Of a DNA stretch of 64,000 nucleotides, positions 18,016-26,906 are shown piece after piece. The notes beneath the pieces are model-generated. The model was not told where the DNA came from. It was given only the letters and a program-made list of their open reading frames with translations, and ran no database searches. Every line of letters starts with the position of its first letter. Positions within the stretch are counted from its first letter, which is position 1. The translations under genes and the position numbers were made by a program. This stretch comes from Oceanospirillales bacterium (GTDB lineage Bacteria; Pseudomonadota; Gammaproteobacteria; Pseudomonadales; Endozoicomonadaceae). The stretch covers positions 186,001 to 250,000 of the forward strand of contig SIHQ01000003.1 in NCBI GenBank assembly GCA_004762125.1. Reading direction: 5' to 3'.

Positions 18016-18345
18016 TTAACGACTAACTTTGTCAGACAGCGCACCAATACAGATAGCAATTACCAAGAGCACTGGCGCCAGTGTGTAGTTATTGAAGTAA
18101 CCTAAAAGACTCCCTAGCCAATAAGGTACAAAGTAAAAAATTGCACCAAACAAGCCGAGATTGAATACGGCTCTCCCAGGTATCCGCAACACTGTTGGAA
18201 GCCGTGACAACCAGCCACCAGCTATCGCAGCCAAAGACTTACCTGAGATCACAACAGCCACCGCAGTCAGGGCCATAGCAATAATGCCAAGATAGTCCCG
18301 ACCAAAAGCAGACAGTTGAATAATGATGTTTGATAGCCAGTCCAT
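18016..18345 (-). CDS. Small membrane protein, DUF3392-like
   Basis: 109 residues with three hydrophobic segments (about residues 18-45, 58-80 and 86-103) and an amphipathic N-terminus. I believe it belongs to the DUF3392 family of short inner-membrane proteins often found beside hemW in Pseudomonas-like genomes, but I could not confirm this by alignment. The function is unknown. It lies 54 bases downstream of hemW on the same strand and may be the last gene of that unit. Confidence 0.65.
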   Translation of the reverse strand: MDWLSNIIIQLSAFGRDYLGIIAMALTAVAVVISGKSLAAIAGGWLSRLPTVLRIPGRAVFNLGLFGAIFYFVPYWLGSLLGYFNNYTLAPVLLVIAICIGALSDKVSR

Positions 18346-18399
18346 TGGAAATTCCTTTCTGTTATCCGGTACATAGTTTCAATGTACTGTCCATTTGCC

Positions 18400-19533
18400 T
18401 CAGGCAAAAATCTCCAGCAGATCATTTAAAAACAATCGTCCCTGCTGAGTAGGCTGTAGTCTGTTCTCTTCCAACAATCCCATATCAATGGCTTTTTTCA
18501 AGCCATCGTTCATAACCTCTATTTCCAACCCAGTTCGTTCCGGGAACAGTGAGTGAGCCACACCACTATTGAGTCTCAGTGCGTTCATCAAAAATTCAAT
18601 CGGCAGATCGCTCTCTTCTAGCAGCTTTTTCCCGGCAACAAAAGATTTATCCTGCGCAAGATAGTCTGACGGCATACGGGTCTTCCAGTTTCGATAAATA
18701 GAGCCGTTTGCCATATCTGTTATCTTGCCATGAGCACCGGCACCAATCCCGATATAATCACCAAAGGTCCAGTAATTCAGATTATGGCGAGCTTGACGGT
18801 CACCTTTGCTGTAGGCCGATATTTCATACTGTTTGAAACCTGCCTGCTCCAGTAACTCCCAACCTTGCTCTTGTATAGACCAGAGCATTTCATCCTGAGG
18901 CAGTTTTGGCGGTTTGGAAAAGAATACAGTGTTGGGTTCAATGGTCAGTTGATACCAGGAAATATGCGTCGAGTTCAGTTCAATGGCTTTTTCGAGATCT
19001 GACATAGCGTCTTCTGCCGATTGATCAGGCAAACCGTGCATCAGGTCTATGTTGAAGTTATCAAAACCAATCTCTCTCAATGAAGCAATAGCTTCATAAG
19101 CTTCTTCAGAAGAGTGAATACGCCCCAGGGCTTGCAGCTTATCGTTCTGAAAACTCTGAACACCCAACGATAAACGATTGATTCCTACATCCCTGTAACT
19201 CTTGAATTTGTCATGTTCATAAGTGCCTGGATTCGCTTCCATGGTTATTTCAATATCAGATGCAAAAGTAATACGCTTCTGAAGGCCCTTCAGAAGCCGG
19301 TCAAAGCCTTTTGCCGACATCAGGCTTGGAGTGCCACCACCAAAGAAAATTGAGTGCAGTACGCGCCCCTGAATGGCAGAGAGCTCCTGATCAAAATCCT
19401 TCAGCAGTGCATTCACATAAGCCTCTTCAGGAATGCCGTCCTTCATTGCATGGGAGTTGAAATCGCAATAAGGACACTTCTTGATACACCAGGGGATATG
19501 AATGTAAAGACTCAGGGGAGGAAGTAAAAGCAT
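18400..19533 (-). CDS. hemW: Radical SAM haem chaperone HemW
   Basis: A 377-residue HemN/HemW-like radical SAM protein with the cluster motif CIKKCPYC (Cys16, Cys20, Cys23), FFGGGTPSLM near residue 64 and the C-terminal HemN domain. It lacks the N-terminal extension of true coproporphyrinogen dehydrogenase HemN, and members of this shorter class (formerly YggW) insert haem into target proteins. It sits downstream of rdgB, the order known in many gammaproteobacteria. Confidence 0.92.
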   Translation of the reverse strand: MLLLPPLSLYIHIPWCIKKCPYCDFNSHAMKDGIPEEAYVNALLKDFDQELSAIQGRVLHSIFFGGGTPSLMSAKGFDRLLKGLQKRITFASDIEITMEANPGTYEHDKFKSYRDVGINRLSLGVQSFQNDKLQALGRIHSSEEAYEAIASLREIGFDNFNIDLMHGLPDQSAEDAMSDLEKAIELNSTHISWYQLTIEPNTVFFSKPPKLPQDEMLWSIQEQGWELLEQAGFKQYEISAYSKGDRQARHNLNYWTFGDYIGIGAGAHGKITDMANGSIYRNWKTRMPSDYLAQDKSFVAGKKLLEESDLPIEFLMNALRLNSGVAHSLFPERTGLEIEVMNDGLKKAIDMGLLEENRLQPTQQGRLFLNDLLEIFA

Positions 19534-19605
19534 GGAACTCGCTTGGTTTGAATAAGAATATGGTCTGAATTATACCTTCGAATGGAAGATCTGTATTTAT
19601 CCACA

Positions 19606-19636
19606 ACAGGGAGCAGCTTGATTTTCCACTCCCTGT
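19606..19636. terminator. Weak hairpin between rdgB and hemW
   Basis: An 8-base stem (ACAGGGAG with CTCCCTGT) and a 15-base loop lie in the 134-base gap between rdgB and hemW. There is no clear U-tract, so partial termination or a regulatory structure are both possible. Confidence 0.3.
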
Positions 19637-19667
19637 CTTTCATGCGACCATAGCTAAACCAGTAGAG

Positions 19668-20276
19668 TCAAACCACTCTGGATTTCATCTGCTTCAGCAG
19701 TTGAGCCATGGCCTTAGCTCTATGGCTGACCGCATTCTTTTGCTCTTTGGTTAATTCAGCAGAAGCGCAGCCTTTCTCTGGCACCCAGAACAGAGGGTCA
19801 TAACCAAAACCGCCCTCACCCGCTGCCTCTGTAAGAATTGAACCTTCCCAGCTACCGTGGCAAATCAAAGGCGTCGGGTCGTTCTCATGGCGCATATACA
19901 CCAGCACACTGTGAAAACGAGCTGTACGCTCTTCTTTTGGAACATCTTTCAATGCCTTCAGAAGTTTGGCGTTATTGTCTGAATCAATGGAGCCTTCACC
20001 GGCGTATCTCGCTGAATAGATACCGGGCTGGCCGTTCAGAGCATCTACTTCCAATCCCGAGTCATCAGCAATGGCAGGCAAACCTGAAATCTTTGCAGCA
20101 TGTCTGGCTTTGATGAGAGAGTTTTCCACAAAAGTCAGACCTGTTTCAGCAACAGAACTAACATTGAAATCACTCTGAGGTAATACTTCAAAATTCAGGC
20201 CACCGAGCATCTGCTGCAGCTCATTCAATTTGCCTTTATTACCACTGGCCAGTACTACTTTTTGCTGTTCGCTCAC
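19668..20276 (-). CDS. rdgB: dITP/XTP pyrophosphatase RdgB
   Basis: A 202-residue Ham1/RdgB family protein with the N-terminal signature [14 protein letters not shown], the catalytic region [25 protein letters not shown] and the C-terminal SHRAKAM. It hydrolyses non-canonical purine triphosphates (ITP, dITP, XTP) to monophosphates, keeping them out of nucleic acids. Its start overlaps the end of the DUF4426 gene by 4 bases, so metX, metW, DUF4426 and rdgB probably form one transcript. Confidence 0.95.
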   Translation of the reverse strand: MSEQQKVVLASGNKGKLNELQQMLGGLNFEVLPQSDFNVSSVAETGLTFVENSLIKARHAAKISGLPAIADDSGLEVDALNGQPGIYSARYAGEGSIDSDNNAKLLKALKDVPKEERTARFHSVLVYMRHENDPTPLICHGSWEGSILTEAAGEGGFGYDPLFWVPEKGCASAELTKEQKNAVSHRAKAMAQLLKQMKSRVV

Positions 20277-20758
20277 TGCTTGCCATCCTCATAAAACTGC
20301 TGCCTGAATTGAAAACTGTGAGTACGGTTCGATCCTTCCGGCTTTAAAGAGATATCGAAACGAATCATCTCTTCATGGCTGAAACGAAAATCTGCCAAAT
20401 AGTATATGGCATTATCCCCTTCCTTGATTTCCTTGAAATCAAGCCCCGCTTGCTGACCCAGTAGATTGATGGATTTACTGCCATCAAAAACAGCGGTCAC
20501 CGCTTTACCTGTTTCACTTCTTTTGACATTTCTGACAGCAATATTAACCAGCCCTGTTCTTGGCCCACGGTTCAGTTTAAATGCCTTGGCAATATCCGGT
20601 GTCAGAAAAGTGCTTGGAAAAGCGCTGAACGACACTTCAAAGTCACCAAATTGCTTTGGAGCCCTGTCCAGTATTCTGCCTTCCTGTGCAGCCATTACCC
20701 CCGAAACAAAAACCCATAGCAGGGCAAAAAGAGAAATCTGTGAAAACCGTATTTTCAT
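20273..20758 (-). CDS. DUF4426 exported protein
   Basis: 161 residues when started at the ATG at 20758, which yields a clear signal peptide ([20 protein letters not shown], cleavage probably after VMA). An in-frame ATG at 20812 would bury this signal behind 18 polar residues. The mature part matches the DUF4426 family, a periplasmic protein of unknown function usually found between metW and rdgB, as here. The sequence [18 protein letters not shown] is typical of the family start. No catalytic motif is visible. Confidence 0.85.
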   Translation of the reverse strand: MKIRFSQISLFALLWVFVSGVMAAQEGRILDRAPKQFGDFEVSFSAFPSTFLTPDIAKAFKLNRGPRTGLVNIAVRNVKRSETGKAVTAVFDGSKSINLLGQQAGLDFKEIKEGDNAIYYLADFRFSHEEMIRFDISLKPEGSNRTHSFQFRQQFYEDGKQ

Positions 20759-20798
20759 AAACTCTGAATACCTTTGTTGAACCTTAAGCCTCGATGTT

Positions 20799-21395
20799 TC
20801 AGCGAGTGACATGATAAATGGCCACTTCTCCCATCAAATTGGGTAAAAGTCGTGCTTTCCAATCACCCTTATTTTCCCTGTCGACTACGAGCCGTTCAAT
20901 AATATTCAACTTCTTTTGACGACAAAGATCTTCAAAATCCTTAAAAGTACAAAAGTGAATATTTGGTGTGTCGTACCAGGTATAAGGCATAAATTTGGAA
21001 ACCGGCATTCTGCCCTTTGTCGAAAGGTGAAGACGGCAACGCCAATGCCCAAAGTTGGGAAAAGTAACGATGCATTCCCTGCCTACCCGCAACATTTCAT
21101 CAAGAACCAGATGAGGGAATTGTAATGCCTGAAGCGCTTGAGTCATAACGACTGTATCAAAACTCTGGTCGTTAAAGTTTCCCAGACCCTGATCAATATT
21201 ATGCTCCAACACATTAACGCCTCTTTCGAGACACGCCTGAATATTTTGAGGATTAATCTCCAGGCCATAACCACTGACGTTTTTATCTCTGGCAAGGTTA
21301 TGCAATAGTTCGCCATCACCACAAGCCAGATCAAGAACACGACTGTCTTCTTTAACCCACTTGCTGATGACTTTCAGATCGACTCTCGATGTCAT
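20799..21395 (-). CDS. metW: Methionine biosynthesis protein MetW
   Basis: A 198-residue class I methyltransferase-fold protein with the SAM-binding motif [12 protein letters not shown] near residue 21 and the family-typical [12 protein letters not shown] and [11 protein letters not shown]. MetW acts with MetX in homoserine acylation and methionine synthesis in many proteobacteria; its exact chemistry is unclear. The ATG at 21395 overlaps the metX stop (ATGA), which I prefer over an ATG 18 bases further upstream inside metX. Confidence 0.94.
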   Translation of the reverse strand: MTSRVDLKVISKWVKEDSRVLDLACGDGELLHNLARDKNVSGYGLEINPQNIQACLERGVNVLEHNIDQGLGNFNDQSFDTVVMTQALQALQFPHLVLDEMLRVGRECIVTFPNFGHWRCRLHLSTKGRMPVSKFMPYTWYDTPNIHFCTFKDFEDLCRQKKLNIIERLVVDRENKGDWKARLLPNLMGEVAIYHVTR

Positions 21396-22549
21396 GATGA
21401 TGCCTCCCTGCACTCGTTCGCTACCCGCTGCATATAAGCGGCAACACCATTGACGTAACGGGGAATATTCATCAGAAAAGCATCGTGTCCCTGAGGCGCA
21501 TCAATTTCCATATAAGAAACATCCTTGGCGGCAAGAAGCAAAGCACTAACAATTTCATTGGAACGTGCAGGGGAAAATCGCCAGTCGGTCGTAAAAGACA
21601 CCAGAAGAAATTTGGCTGAAGCTTGAGCCATCGCTTTCGCAAGGCTGTCGTCATAACGGCTGGCCGGATCAAAATAATCCAGAGCCCGAGTCATTAGCAG
21701 GTAAGTGTTGGCGTCAAAAATATCTGAGAAGTTAGCCCCTTGATACCGAAGGTAGCTTTCAATCTGAAACTGAACACCGTAGTCAAAACTGAATTCTTTG
21801 TTCTTCAGCTCACGACCAAATTTTTCACCCATGGCATCATCAGACAAGTACGTGATATGACCCACCATTCTTGCCAGACCAAGACCATTTCTTGGCAAGG
21901 TATTTTCTTCAAGGTAACGACCACCCCTGAAGTTTTCATCAGACATAATTGCCTGACGTGCAACCTCATTAAAAGCAATATTCTGGGCAGAGAGTTTTGG
22001 AGCAGAGGCAATCACCAGTGCATGACGTAGTCGGTCTGGATGAGTAATAGACCAGTGCAAGGCCTGCATTCCTCCCAAACTGCCGCCAACAATGGCTGCC
22101 CACTGGTCAATCCCTAAATGGTCAGATAGTCGCACCTGGCTTTCAACCCAGTCTTCAACGGTAACAAAGGGGAAATCAGGACCGTAGAGCTTACTCGTCT
22201 TTGGATTCGTACTGACGGGTCCCGTACTGCCATGGCAACCACCAAGATTGTTGAGGCTGACAATAAAAAATTGATTAGTGTCCAGCGGCTTGCCTGGCCC
22301 GATGAAGTTATCCCACCACCCGGACTTCTTATCACCCATGGAATGATAACCTGCAGCGTGATGATGGCCACTGAGTGCGTGGCAGATCAACACACCGTTA
22401 TTGCGCTGTTCATTGAGTTGACCATAGGTTTCAATGACCAGATCGTATTTTTCCAGAATCTGGCCACAACTTAATTGCAGAGGCTGACTGAAGTGAATAG
22501 TCTGAGGTGTTACCAGACCGACCGAGTCAGCAGGTATAGCTTTCGGCAT
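21392..22549 (-). CDS. metX: Homoserine O-acyltransferase MetX
   Basis: A 385-residue alpha/beta hydrolase with the nucleophile elbow [12 protein letters not shown] (Ser at about 157), the family stretch [13 protein letters not shown] and the C-terminal catalytic His in GHDAFL. It activates homoserine with an acetyl or succinyl group for direct sulfhydrylation to homocysteine. The ATG at 22549 gives [15 protein letters not shown], matching Pseudomonas MetX; an in-frame ATG at 22573 is less likely. Upstream lie a striking 44-base palindrome and a likely promoter, discussed separately. Confidence 0.95.
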   Translation of the reverse strand: MPKAIPADSVGLVTPQTIHFSQPLQLSCGQILEKYDLVIETYGQLNEQRNNGVLICHALSGHHHAAGYHSMGDKKSGWWDNFIGPGKPLDTNQFFIVSLNNLGGCHGSTGPVSTNPKTSKLYGPDFPFVTVEDWVESQVRLSDHLGIDQWAAIVGGSLGGMQALHWSITHPDRLRHALVIASAPKLSAQNIAFNEVARQAIMSDENFRGGRYLEENTLPRNGLGLARMVGHITYLSDDAMGEKFGRELKNKEFSFDYGVQFQIESYLRYQGANFSDIFDANTYLLMTRALDYFDPASRYDDSLAKAMAQASAKFLLVSFTTDWRFSPARSNEIVSALLLAAKDVSYMEIDAPQGHDAFLMNIPRYVNGVAAYMQRVANECREASS

Positions 22550-22620
22550 AATAATGTCTGTATTGCTAGCCACTCACTACCGCGTAACAAACAGTTAGCG
22601 GCGGGCTCATTCTTCTTGTT

Positions 22621-22636
22621 TCCGGAATAATCCGGA
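22621..22636 (-). other. Small inverted repeat in the metX leader
   Basis: Two copies of TCCGGA separated by ATAA can form a short hairpin in the predicted metX 5' leader. No SAM or SAH riboswitch structure was recognised in this leader. Confidence 0.35.
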
Positions 22637-22642
22637 CTCTGG

Positions 22643-22671
22643 ATGAAATTTGATCTTTTTATGTACATCAA
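22643..22671 (-). promoter_or_regulatory. Candidate sigma-70 promoter of metX
   Basis: On the minus strand TTGATG (bases 22671-22666) is followed after 17 bases by TTTCAT (22648-22643), giving a reasonable -35 box and a poor -10 box. The -35 box lies inside the 44-base palindrome, the same geometry as at ahcY, which would let a bound repressor block RNA polymerase. Confidence 0.4.
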
Positions 22672-22696
22672 AATATTTTGATGTACATAAAAAGAT
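22653..22696. promoter_or_regulatory. 44-bp perfect palindrome upstream of metX (candidate SahR operator)
   Basis: Each 22-base arm is a perfect reverse complement of the other with no spacer; the centre is ATCAAA-ATAT-TTTGAT and the flanks read ATGTAC. The same ATCAAA-N4-TTTGAT core occurs upstream of ahcY at 60121-60140. It is 104 bases upstream of the metX start and 69 bases downstream of the end of the small minus-strand gene, so it might also act as a transcript-ending hairpin for that gene. Binding by the ArsR/methyltransferase regulator at the window end is inference. Confidence 0.6.
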
Positions 22697-22764
22697 TCAC
22701 GAATCCCGAAGTGTATAGTCTTGATGAATGCTTGTCAGCAAAGCCTGAAACGACAGAGTACAAA

Positions 22765-23010
22765 TCAGTTTGCCAAAACTGATTGTTTGTCCGTACAGAC
22801 ACAACGATCCAAAGCCAGTTCAGTCAACGCCAACAAATGACTCAGAAATGTTCCCTCAATTTGACGGGATGAAAAATAAAGATGCCGATCGTTGATGTAG
22901 TCATCAATACTCTGATTACAAGTGAGAGATATATAGAAAGCCTTTAATGCTTCATTCTCAACATTAAGGTCAGAAATAATAATCGCACAGGGTCGGATCG
23001 TCTCGCTCAT
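22765..23010 (-). CDS. Small hypothetical protein
   Basis: 81 residues with no family I recognise. The reading frame is supported by a strong AAAGGAG ribosome-binding site at correct spacing before the ATG at 23010. The sequence is mixed alpha/beta in character (AIIISDLNVENEALKAFYIS) with several cysteines and no signal peptide. It stands alone between metX and a coiled-coil gene. The overlapping plus-strand frame starting at 23009 has no ribosome-binding site and is rejected. Confidence 0.5.
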   Translation of the reverse strand: MSETIRPCAIIISDLNVENEALKAFYISLTCNQSIDDYINDRHLYFSSRQIEGTFLSHLLALTELALDRCVCTDKQSVLAN

Positions 23011-23402
23011 GCATGACTCCTTTGAGGCCGCAGCCTCTTTACACCATCAGCAAGACATCCCCTTCTCCTTTGGGCACAGTAATCAGCCTCAGGCACAACC
23101 TGTAATGCAGCAGCCTCTAAATCGTGATTTAACAGCTGCTACGATCAGAAAATACGCTTTTAAAACCCTGATTGATCAATCAATGAGAAAGTATAGCCGT
23201 CCTGAGATTTCAGGTAAAAAATGTCTCCCAATCTTTTTTGAATATAAAACCAGTGACTTTTACAATGACAGAAGGCAAGAGTTCTGAATTGGTCAAAAGT
23301 ATGTGGTATCGTAGGTTTAAAACCTATCGCCCGATGCCCCGCAAAAAAGGCAATGACTGGCGATGATCGTCTAATTTGATTTGCTGGTGAAAAGTAATAG
23401 AT
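23011..23402. other. Intergenic region without convincing gene
   Basis: This 392-base stretch lies between two divergent small genes. It contains a 7-base inverted repeat TAGGTTT-A-AAACCTA at 23312-23326, which could be an operator or part of the promoter of the downstream coiled-coil gene. A plus-strand frame to 23287 lacks a ribosome-binding site and any family resemblance. Confidence 0.4.
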
Positions 23403-23636
23403 ATGTCCATTGAATCCCTGGGTCAGCTGGAATCCAAACTCCAAAACCTGATTGATAAGCTGGAACTGACCCGTATGGAGCTGGATGAGCTTCGTACAAC
23501 TAACGGCCGTCTTGAGCAGGAAAATAACGAGTTAAAAACTGAACTGAGCTCCTGGACTGAGCGCGTAGGCGCACTGCTGGGTAAGCTGGATAAGGTTTCT
23601 GATGAAGCCGAACAGGTTGATTACGAAACAGCCTGA
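23403..23636 (+). CDS. ZapB-like coiled-coil protein (TIGR02449 type)
   Basis: 77 residues forming an almost continuous coiled coil (LESKLQNLIDKLELTRMELDELR, heptad leucines throughout) followed by SWTERVGALLGKLDKV. This matches the short coiled-coil proteins usually found next to zapA in Pseudomonas-like genomes and related to the division factor ZapB, which bundles with ZapA at the Z-ring. Here zapA is not adjacent. The cell-division role is inferred from family only. Confidence 0.75.
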   Translation: MSIESLGQLESKLQNLIDKLELTRMELDELRTTNGRLEQENNELKTELSSWTERVGALLGKLDKVSDEAEQVDYETA

Positions 23637-23649
23637 ACGAATTCAGATC

Positions 23650-23678
23650 ACTGATCGGCTCAATAGCAACCGATCAGT
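23650..23678. terminator. Bidirectional terminator between zapB-like gene and yheS
   Basis: A 9-base perfect stem (ACTGATCGG with CCGATCAGT), 11-base loop, followed on the plus strand by ATCTTGTTTCAG. It is centred between two convergent genes whose stops are 58 bases apart. Confidence 0.55.
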
Positions 23679-23694
23679 ATCTTGTTTCAGTTAT

Positions 23695-25602
23695 TTAGAT
23701 ATCTGATTCCATCTGTTCAAGCTCTTCAAGCGCTTCCATCCATTGCTCTTCGATATCAGCAACCGCCTTCTTCATTGAAGTCTGTTGATCGAGCAAGGCT
23801 TTGAGGCGATCTTTATTTGCGCCTTCATAAATGGTTGGATCTGATAGTTTCTCTTCTATCTCCCCCTGCTCAGACTGCTGCTTATCCAGTTTCTTTTCCA
23901 GTTTTTCCACTTTACTTTTGAGTGGCTTTAACTGCTTACGACGCTCCGCCGCCAGACGTTTCTGTTCTTTCCTTCCCTGTGCCGAATGCTCAACTACACC
24001 TTCTGATGTGTCGGAACTTTCACTTTTTACTTCCTGTTTCTGTTCAAGCAGCCAGCGGCTGTAATCATCCAGATCACCTTCGAAGTAATCCATTTTTCCA
24101 TCATGAACCAAAAACAGATCATCTATTGTACTTCTCAACAGATTTCTATCGTGAGAGACCAACACCATTGCACCTTCAAAAAGCTGCAATGCCATAGTCA
24201 ACGCGTGACGCATTTCCAAGTCAAGGTGGTTGGTTGGCTCATCGAGCAACAACAAGTTTGGTTTTTGCCAAGCAACGATAGCTAAAGCTAAACGTGCCTG
24301 CTCACCACCTGAGAAACCTTCAATGGTTTCCAGAGCTTTCTCTCCATGAAAACCAAAGCCTCCCAGAAAAGTTCTTAATTCTTGCTCACGAGCAGTCGGT
24401 GACATTCTTTGCAGATGAAGAAACGGACTTGCATTAGGGTCCAGCTCTTCCAACTGGTGCTGGGCAAAGTAACCCACTTTCAGGTGCTCGCCATCATGGC
24501 GCTCACCCGCCAATAACGGCATATCATTTGCGAGCGTTTTCATTAATGTCGATTTACCCGCGCCATTGGCTCCCAATAAACCAATTCGACTTCCAGGTAA
24601 AATACTTAGTTTGAGTTTAAGCAGGGCCTTGTCGCCATAACCCAACTCTGCACGATCAAGAGTCAGCAGGGGTGAAGACATTTTTTCTGGTGCAGGAAAA
24701 CTAAAAGTAAACGGAGAGTTTACGTGAGCAGGAGCAATATCCTCTAAACGAGCCAAAGCTTTCAAACGGCTTTGTGCCTGTTTGGCTTTAGTTGCTTTGG
24801 CACGAAACCGCTCTACAAACGATTCCATATGCGCACGCTGTTTCTGTTGTTTCTCAAACGCTGCTTGTTGTTGCTGCAAACGTTCTGAACGCATTCTTTC
24901 AAAGGCAGAATAATTGCCTTTGTAGTTATTCAGTTTCTTGTTCTCAATATGGATAGTGACGTTAATCACTTCATCCAAAAAATCCCTATCATGGGAAATG
25001 ATAATCAGGATTCCCTGATAACGTTTCAAAAAACCTTCCAGCCAGACAATGGCATCCAGATCCAGGTGGTTGGTTGGTTCATCAAGAAAAAGAACATCGG
25101 AAGGGCACATCAGTGTTCGAGCAAGGTTCAGGCGCATTCGCCAACCACCGGAAAAGTCTCTTACATTGTTGGTGACTTGCTCGTGAGTAAAACCAAGGCC
25201 ATGCAGTAGCTGTTCAGCTCGAGAGCGGGCAGTATAACCCTCTGCCTGTAGCAATTGCTCATGAAGCTCAGCCAGCTTACCGTGCTGTTCTTTCTGTTCA
25301 GCATCAACAATAGCTTGTTCAATGGTTCGTAGTTTTAGATCACCATCCAGAACGTACTCGACGGCTTGCTGATTAAGAGCTTCAACTTCCTGAGCCATGT
25401 GAGCAATGCCACGACCAGAGTCAATGGAAATGTCACCTTGATCCGGGTGAAGCTCCCCCATCAGCAGTGCAAGCAGGCTGGACTTGCCACAGCCATTGGA
25501 ACCAACAAGACCAACGTGCTGGCCGTGATGAATTATTGTGCTGGTATCTTCGAGCAGAGTTTTGCCGGAACGCAGCAGACTTATAGAGTTCAAATTAATC
25601 AT
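23695..25602 (-). CDS. yheS: ABC-F family ATPase YheS
   Basis: 635 residues with two ABC domains and no membrane segments. Walker A motifs are GSNGCGKSS (residue about 33) and GANGAGKST (about 342). Signature motifs are FSGGWRMRLNLA and FSGGEQARLALA, and each is followed by LLDEPTNHLDL-type Walker B. A charged coiled-coil C-terminus covers the last 90 residues. The sequence tracks E. coli YheS more closely than EttA, Uup or YbiT. ABC-F proteins bind the ribosomal E site and resolve translational problems. The ATG at 25602 gives MINLNSISLL; an ATG nine bases upstream is possible. Confidence 0.93.
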   Translation of the reverse strand: MINLNSISLLRSGKTLLEDTSTIIHHGQHVGLVGSNGCGKSSLLALLMGELHPDQGDISIDSGRGIAHMAQEVEALNQQAVEYVLDGDLKLRTIEQAIVDAEQKEQHGKLAELHEQLLQAEGYTARSRAEQLLHGLGFTHEQVTNNVRDFSGGWRMRLNLARTLMCPSDVLFLDEPTNHLDLDAIVWLEGFLKRYQGILIIISHDRDFLDEVINVTIHIENKKLNNYKGNYSAFERMRSERLQQQQAAFEKQQKQRAHMESFVERFRAKATKAKQAQSRLKALARLEDIAPAHVNSPFTFSFPAPEKMSSPLLTLDRAELGYGDKALLKLKLSILPGSRIGLLGANGAGKSTLMKTLANDMPLLAGERHDGEHLKVGYFAQHQLEELDPNASPFLHLQRMSPTAREQELRTFLGGFGFHGEKALETIEGFSGGEQARLALAIVAWQKPNLLLLDEPTNHLDLEMRHALTMALQLFEGAMVLVSHDRNLLRSTIDDLFLVHDGKMDYFEGDLDDYSRWLLEQKQEVKSESSDTSEGVVEHSAQGRKEQKRLAAERRKQLKPLKSKVEKLEKKLDKQQSEQGEIEEKLSDPTIYEGANKDRLKALLDQQTSMKKAVADIEEQWMEALEELEQMESDI

Positions 25603-25674
25603 GGCGCGCATTATAAGCGCGGCCAGTTATTGTTTCCTATTGATTACTTCAAGCTGTTTTCACTTATGCAGTTT

Positions 25675-26730
25675 CTAAGTAAGATACTGACTTACCCGTT
25701 GCTGGAGTTCTTCATTCTCCATGCCGAGCAGTTCGGCCCCAACTTTCAATACTGTTTCAAGCTGTTCCTGCCTTTCGAGGAAATATCCACGACACTCTCT
25801 GCCCTGCTGTATCATATCAAAAACAGTTTTAACCAGATTTTCTTTTGTTAAATCGGAGTCTCTGACAAGAGCCAGAGTTAGCATGAACATAGCTGTACGA
25901 CCAATACCATGCTTACAGTGCACCATAATTGGAAAAGCTGGCATTTTTTTAGCAAGGGCTATTAGCTGTTTGGGATCAGCGGCGGCTCTATTAGCAATAT
26001 CTCCTTTGAGAAAGTAATCTATTTTTTTACTTTTTCCTTCAGACTTTATGATGACCTTACTCTGCTCTTCCAGTGATTTTGGCACTAACTTCTCAATGGT
26101 TTCAATGGAAGCGTTATCGAACTCCATCGACTGACTTTGTTTTGGAATGTAATCAGAGAGCCCTTCCAGAGGAGTGGCAAGATTAACTATTGCATTACAC
26201 TCTTTTTCCACAACTGTCCTCAGGAAAACACCTCTCTGATCTTCGCCTTCATGGGACACCGGCCCTCTTGCAGCAATACCTATTTTCTGACCACCGAGTG
26301 TCACCCAGTTATAAGGTGTCAGTTTTTGCTCTGAACCGGACAAGCTGACAGAGGTGTCAGCAACAATCTTATTGGATAAAAACTCATAAGCTGTTTTTAC
26401 GTTAACTTCGGAAAACATTGATGGTTCCGGCTTATTCGATTCAAGTCGACCCCACATATTCACAATTGATTCAGGGACTTTACTTTCATTCAAAGCAGAG
26501 GAGGGCTGTTTTGAAATGGATCGAGATCCTGTAGCGGTTAATGCCAGACTTTTCAGGCCCAGCCTTTTTCTTCTTCCAGCCAGCGAGAGCTTTGGGGTCA
26601 CCTCTTCAGAAGGGGAAACCTTTCTTTTACCGGTCGAACCTTCTGCCACTGGTTGACTATTAGATTCGGGGGCAGCTGTAGGCAACTGTGTAGGTTTACT
26701 GCTCGGGCGAATAGGACCACCTGTACTCAT
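25675..26730 (-). CDS. Protein-tyrosine-phosphatase-like protein, candidate effector
   Basis: 351 residues. The first 95 or so are disordered and rich in Ser, Pro and Lys, a pattern common in secreted effectors. The C-terminal 230 residues hold a tyrosine-phosphatase-like domain with the P-loop HCKHGIGRTA (CX5R, Cys272) and a trailing ECRGYFLERQEQLE that resembles the Q-loop region of YopH/SptP phosphatases. The canonical WPD acid loop is not evident; the corresponding region reads LKGDIANRAA, so activity may be altered. There is no Sec signal. AAGGGA precedes the ATG at 26730. It interrupts a gene order that is contiguous in Pseudomonas (ABC-F next to algP), suggesting insertion. Host signalling interference is inference. 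Confidence 0.75.
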   Translation of the reverse strand: MSTGGPIRPSSKPTQLPTAAPESNSQPVAEGSTGKRKVSPSEEVTPKLSLAGRRKRLGLKSLALTATGSRSISKQPSSALNESKVPESIVNMWGRLESNKPEPSMFSEVNVKTAYEFLSNKIVADTSVSLSGSEQKLTPYNWVTLGGQKIGIAARGPVSHEGEDQRGVFLRTVVEKECNAIVNLATPLEGLSDYIPKQSQSMEFDNASIETIEKLVPKSLEEQSKVIIKSEGKSKKIDYFLKGDIANRAAADPKQLIALAKKMPAFPIMVHCKHGIGRTAMFMLTLALVRDSDLTKENLVKTVFDMIQQGRECRGYFLERQEQLETVLKVGAELLGMENEELQQRVSQYLT

Positions 26731-26868
26731 CACTTAATTCCCTTTTACTGATATATAAAGGAACTATAGTCAGACGCAAATGAAGTTATATCAGAAAAGC
26801 TGAACCATCACAGGAAGTACTCGCATCGATGGCAAACGAAAAGGAAGAGTCATAATGAGAGAAGTATT

Positions 26869-26888
26869 GCAGGGGGCAAGCCCCCTGC
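26869..26888 (-). terminator. GC-rich hairpin downstream of algP
   Basis: GCAGGGGGC and GCCCCCTGC form a perfect 9-base inverted repeat separated by AA, 18 bases after the algP stop. The following minus-strand sequence AATACTTCTC is only modestly U-rich. Confidence 0.5.
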
Positions 26889-26906
26889 GAGGGTACAGTC
26901 TAAGTC

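Noticed and set aside
23009-23287. Plus-strand 92-residue frame
   Set aside because: It has no ribosome-binding site, overlaps the start and ribosome-binding site of the minus-strand gene, and resembles no family.
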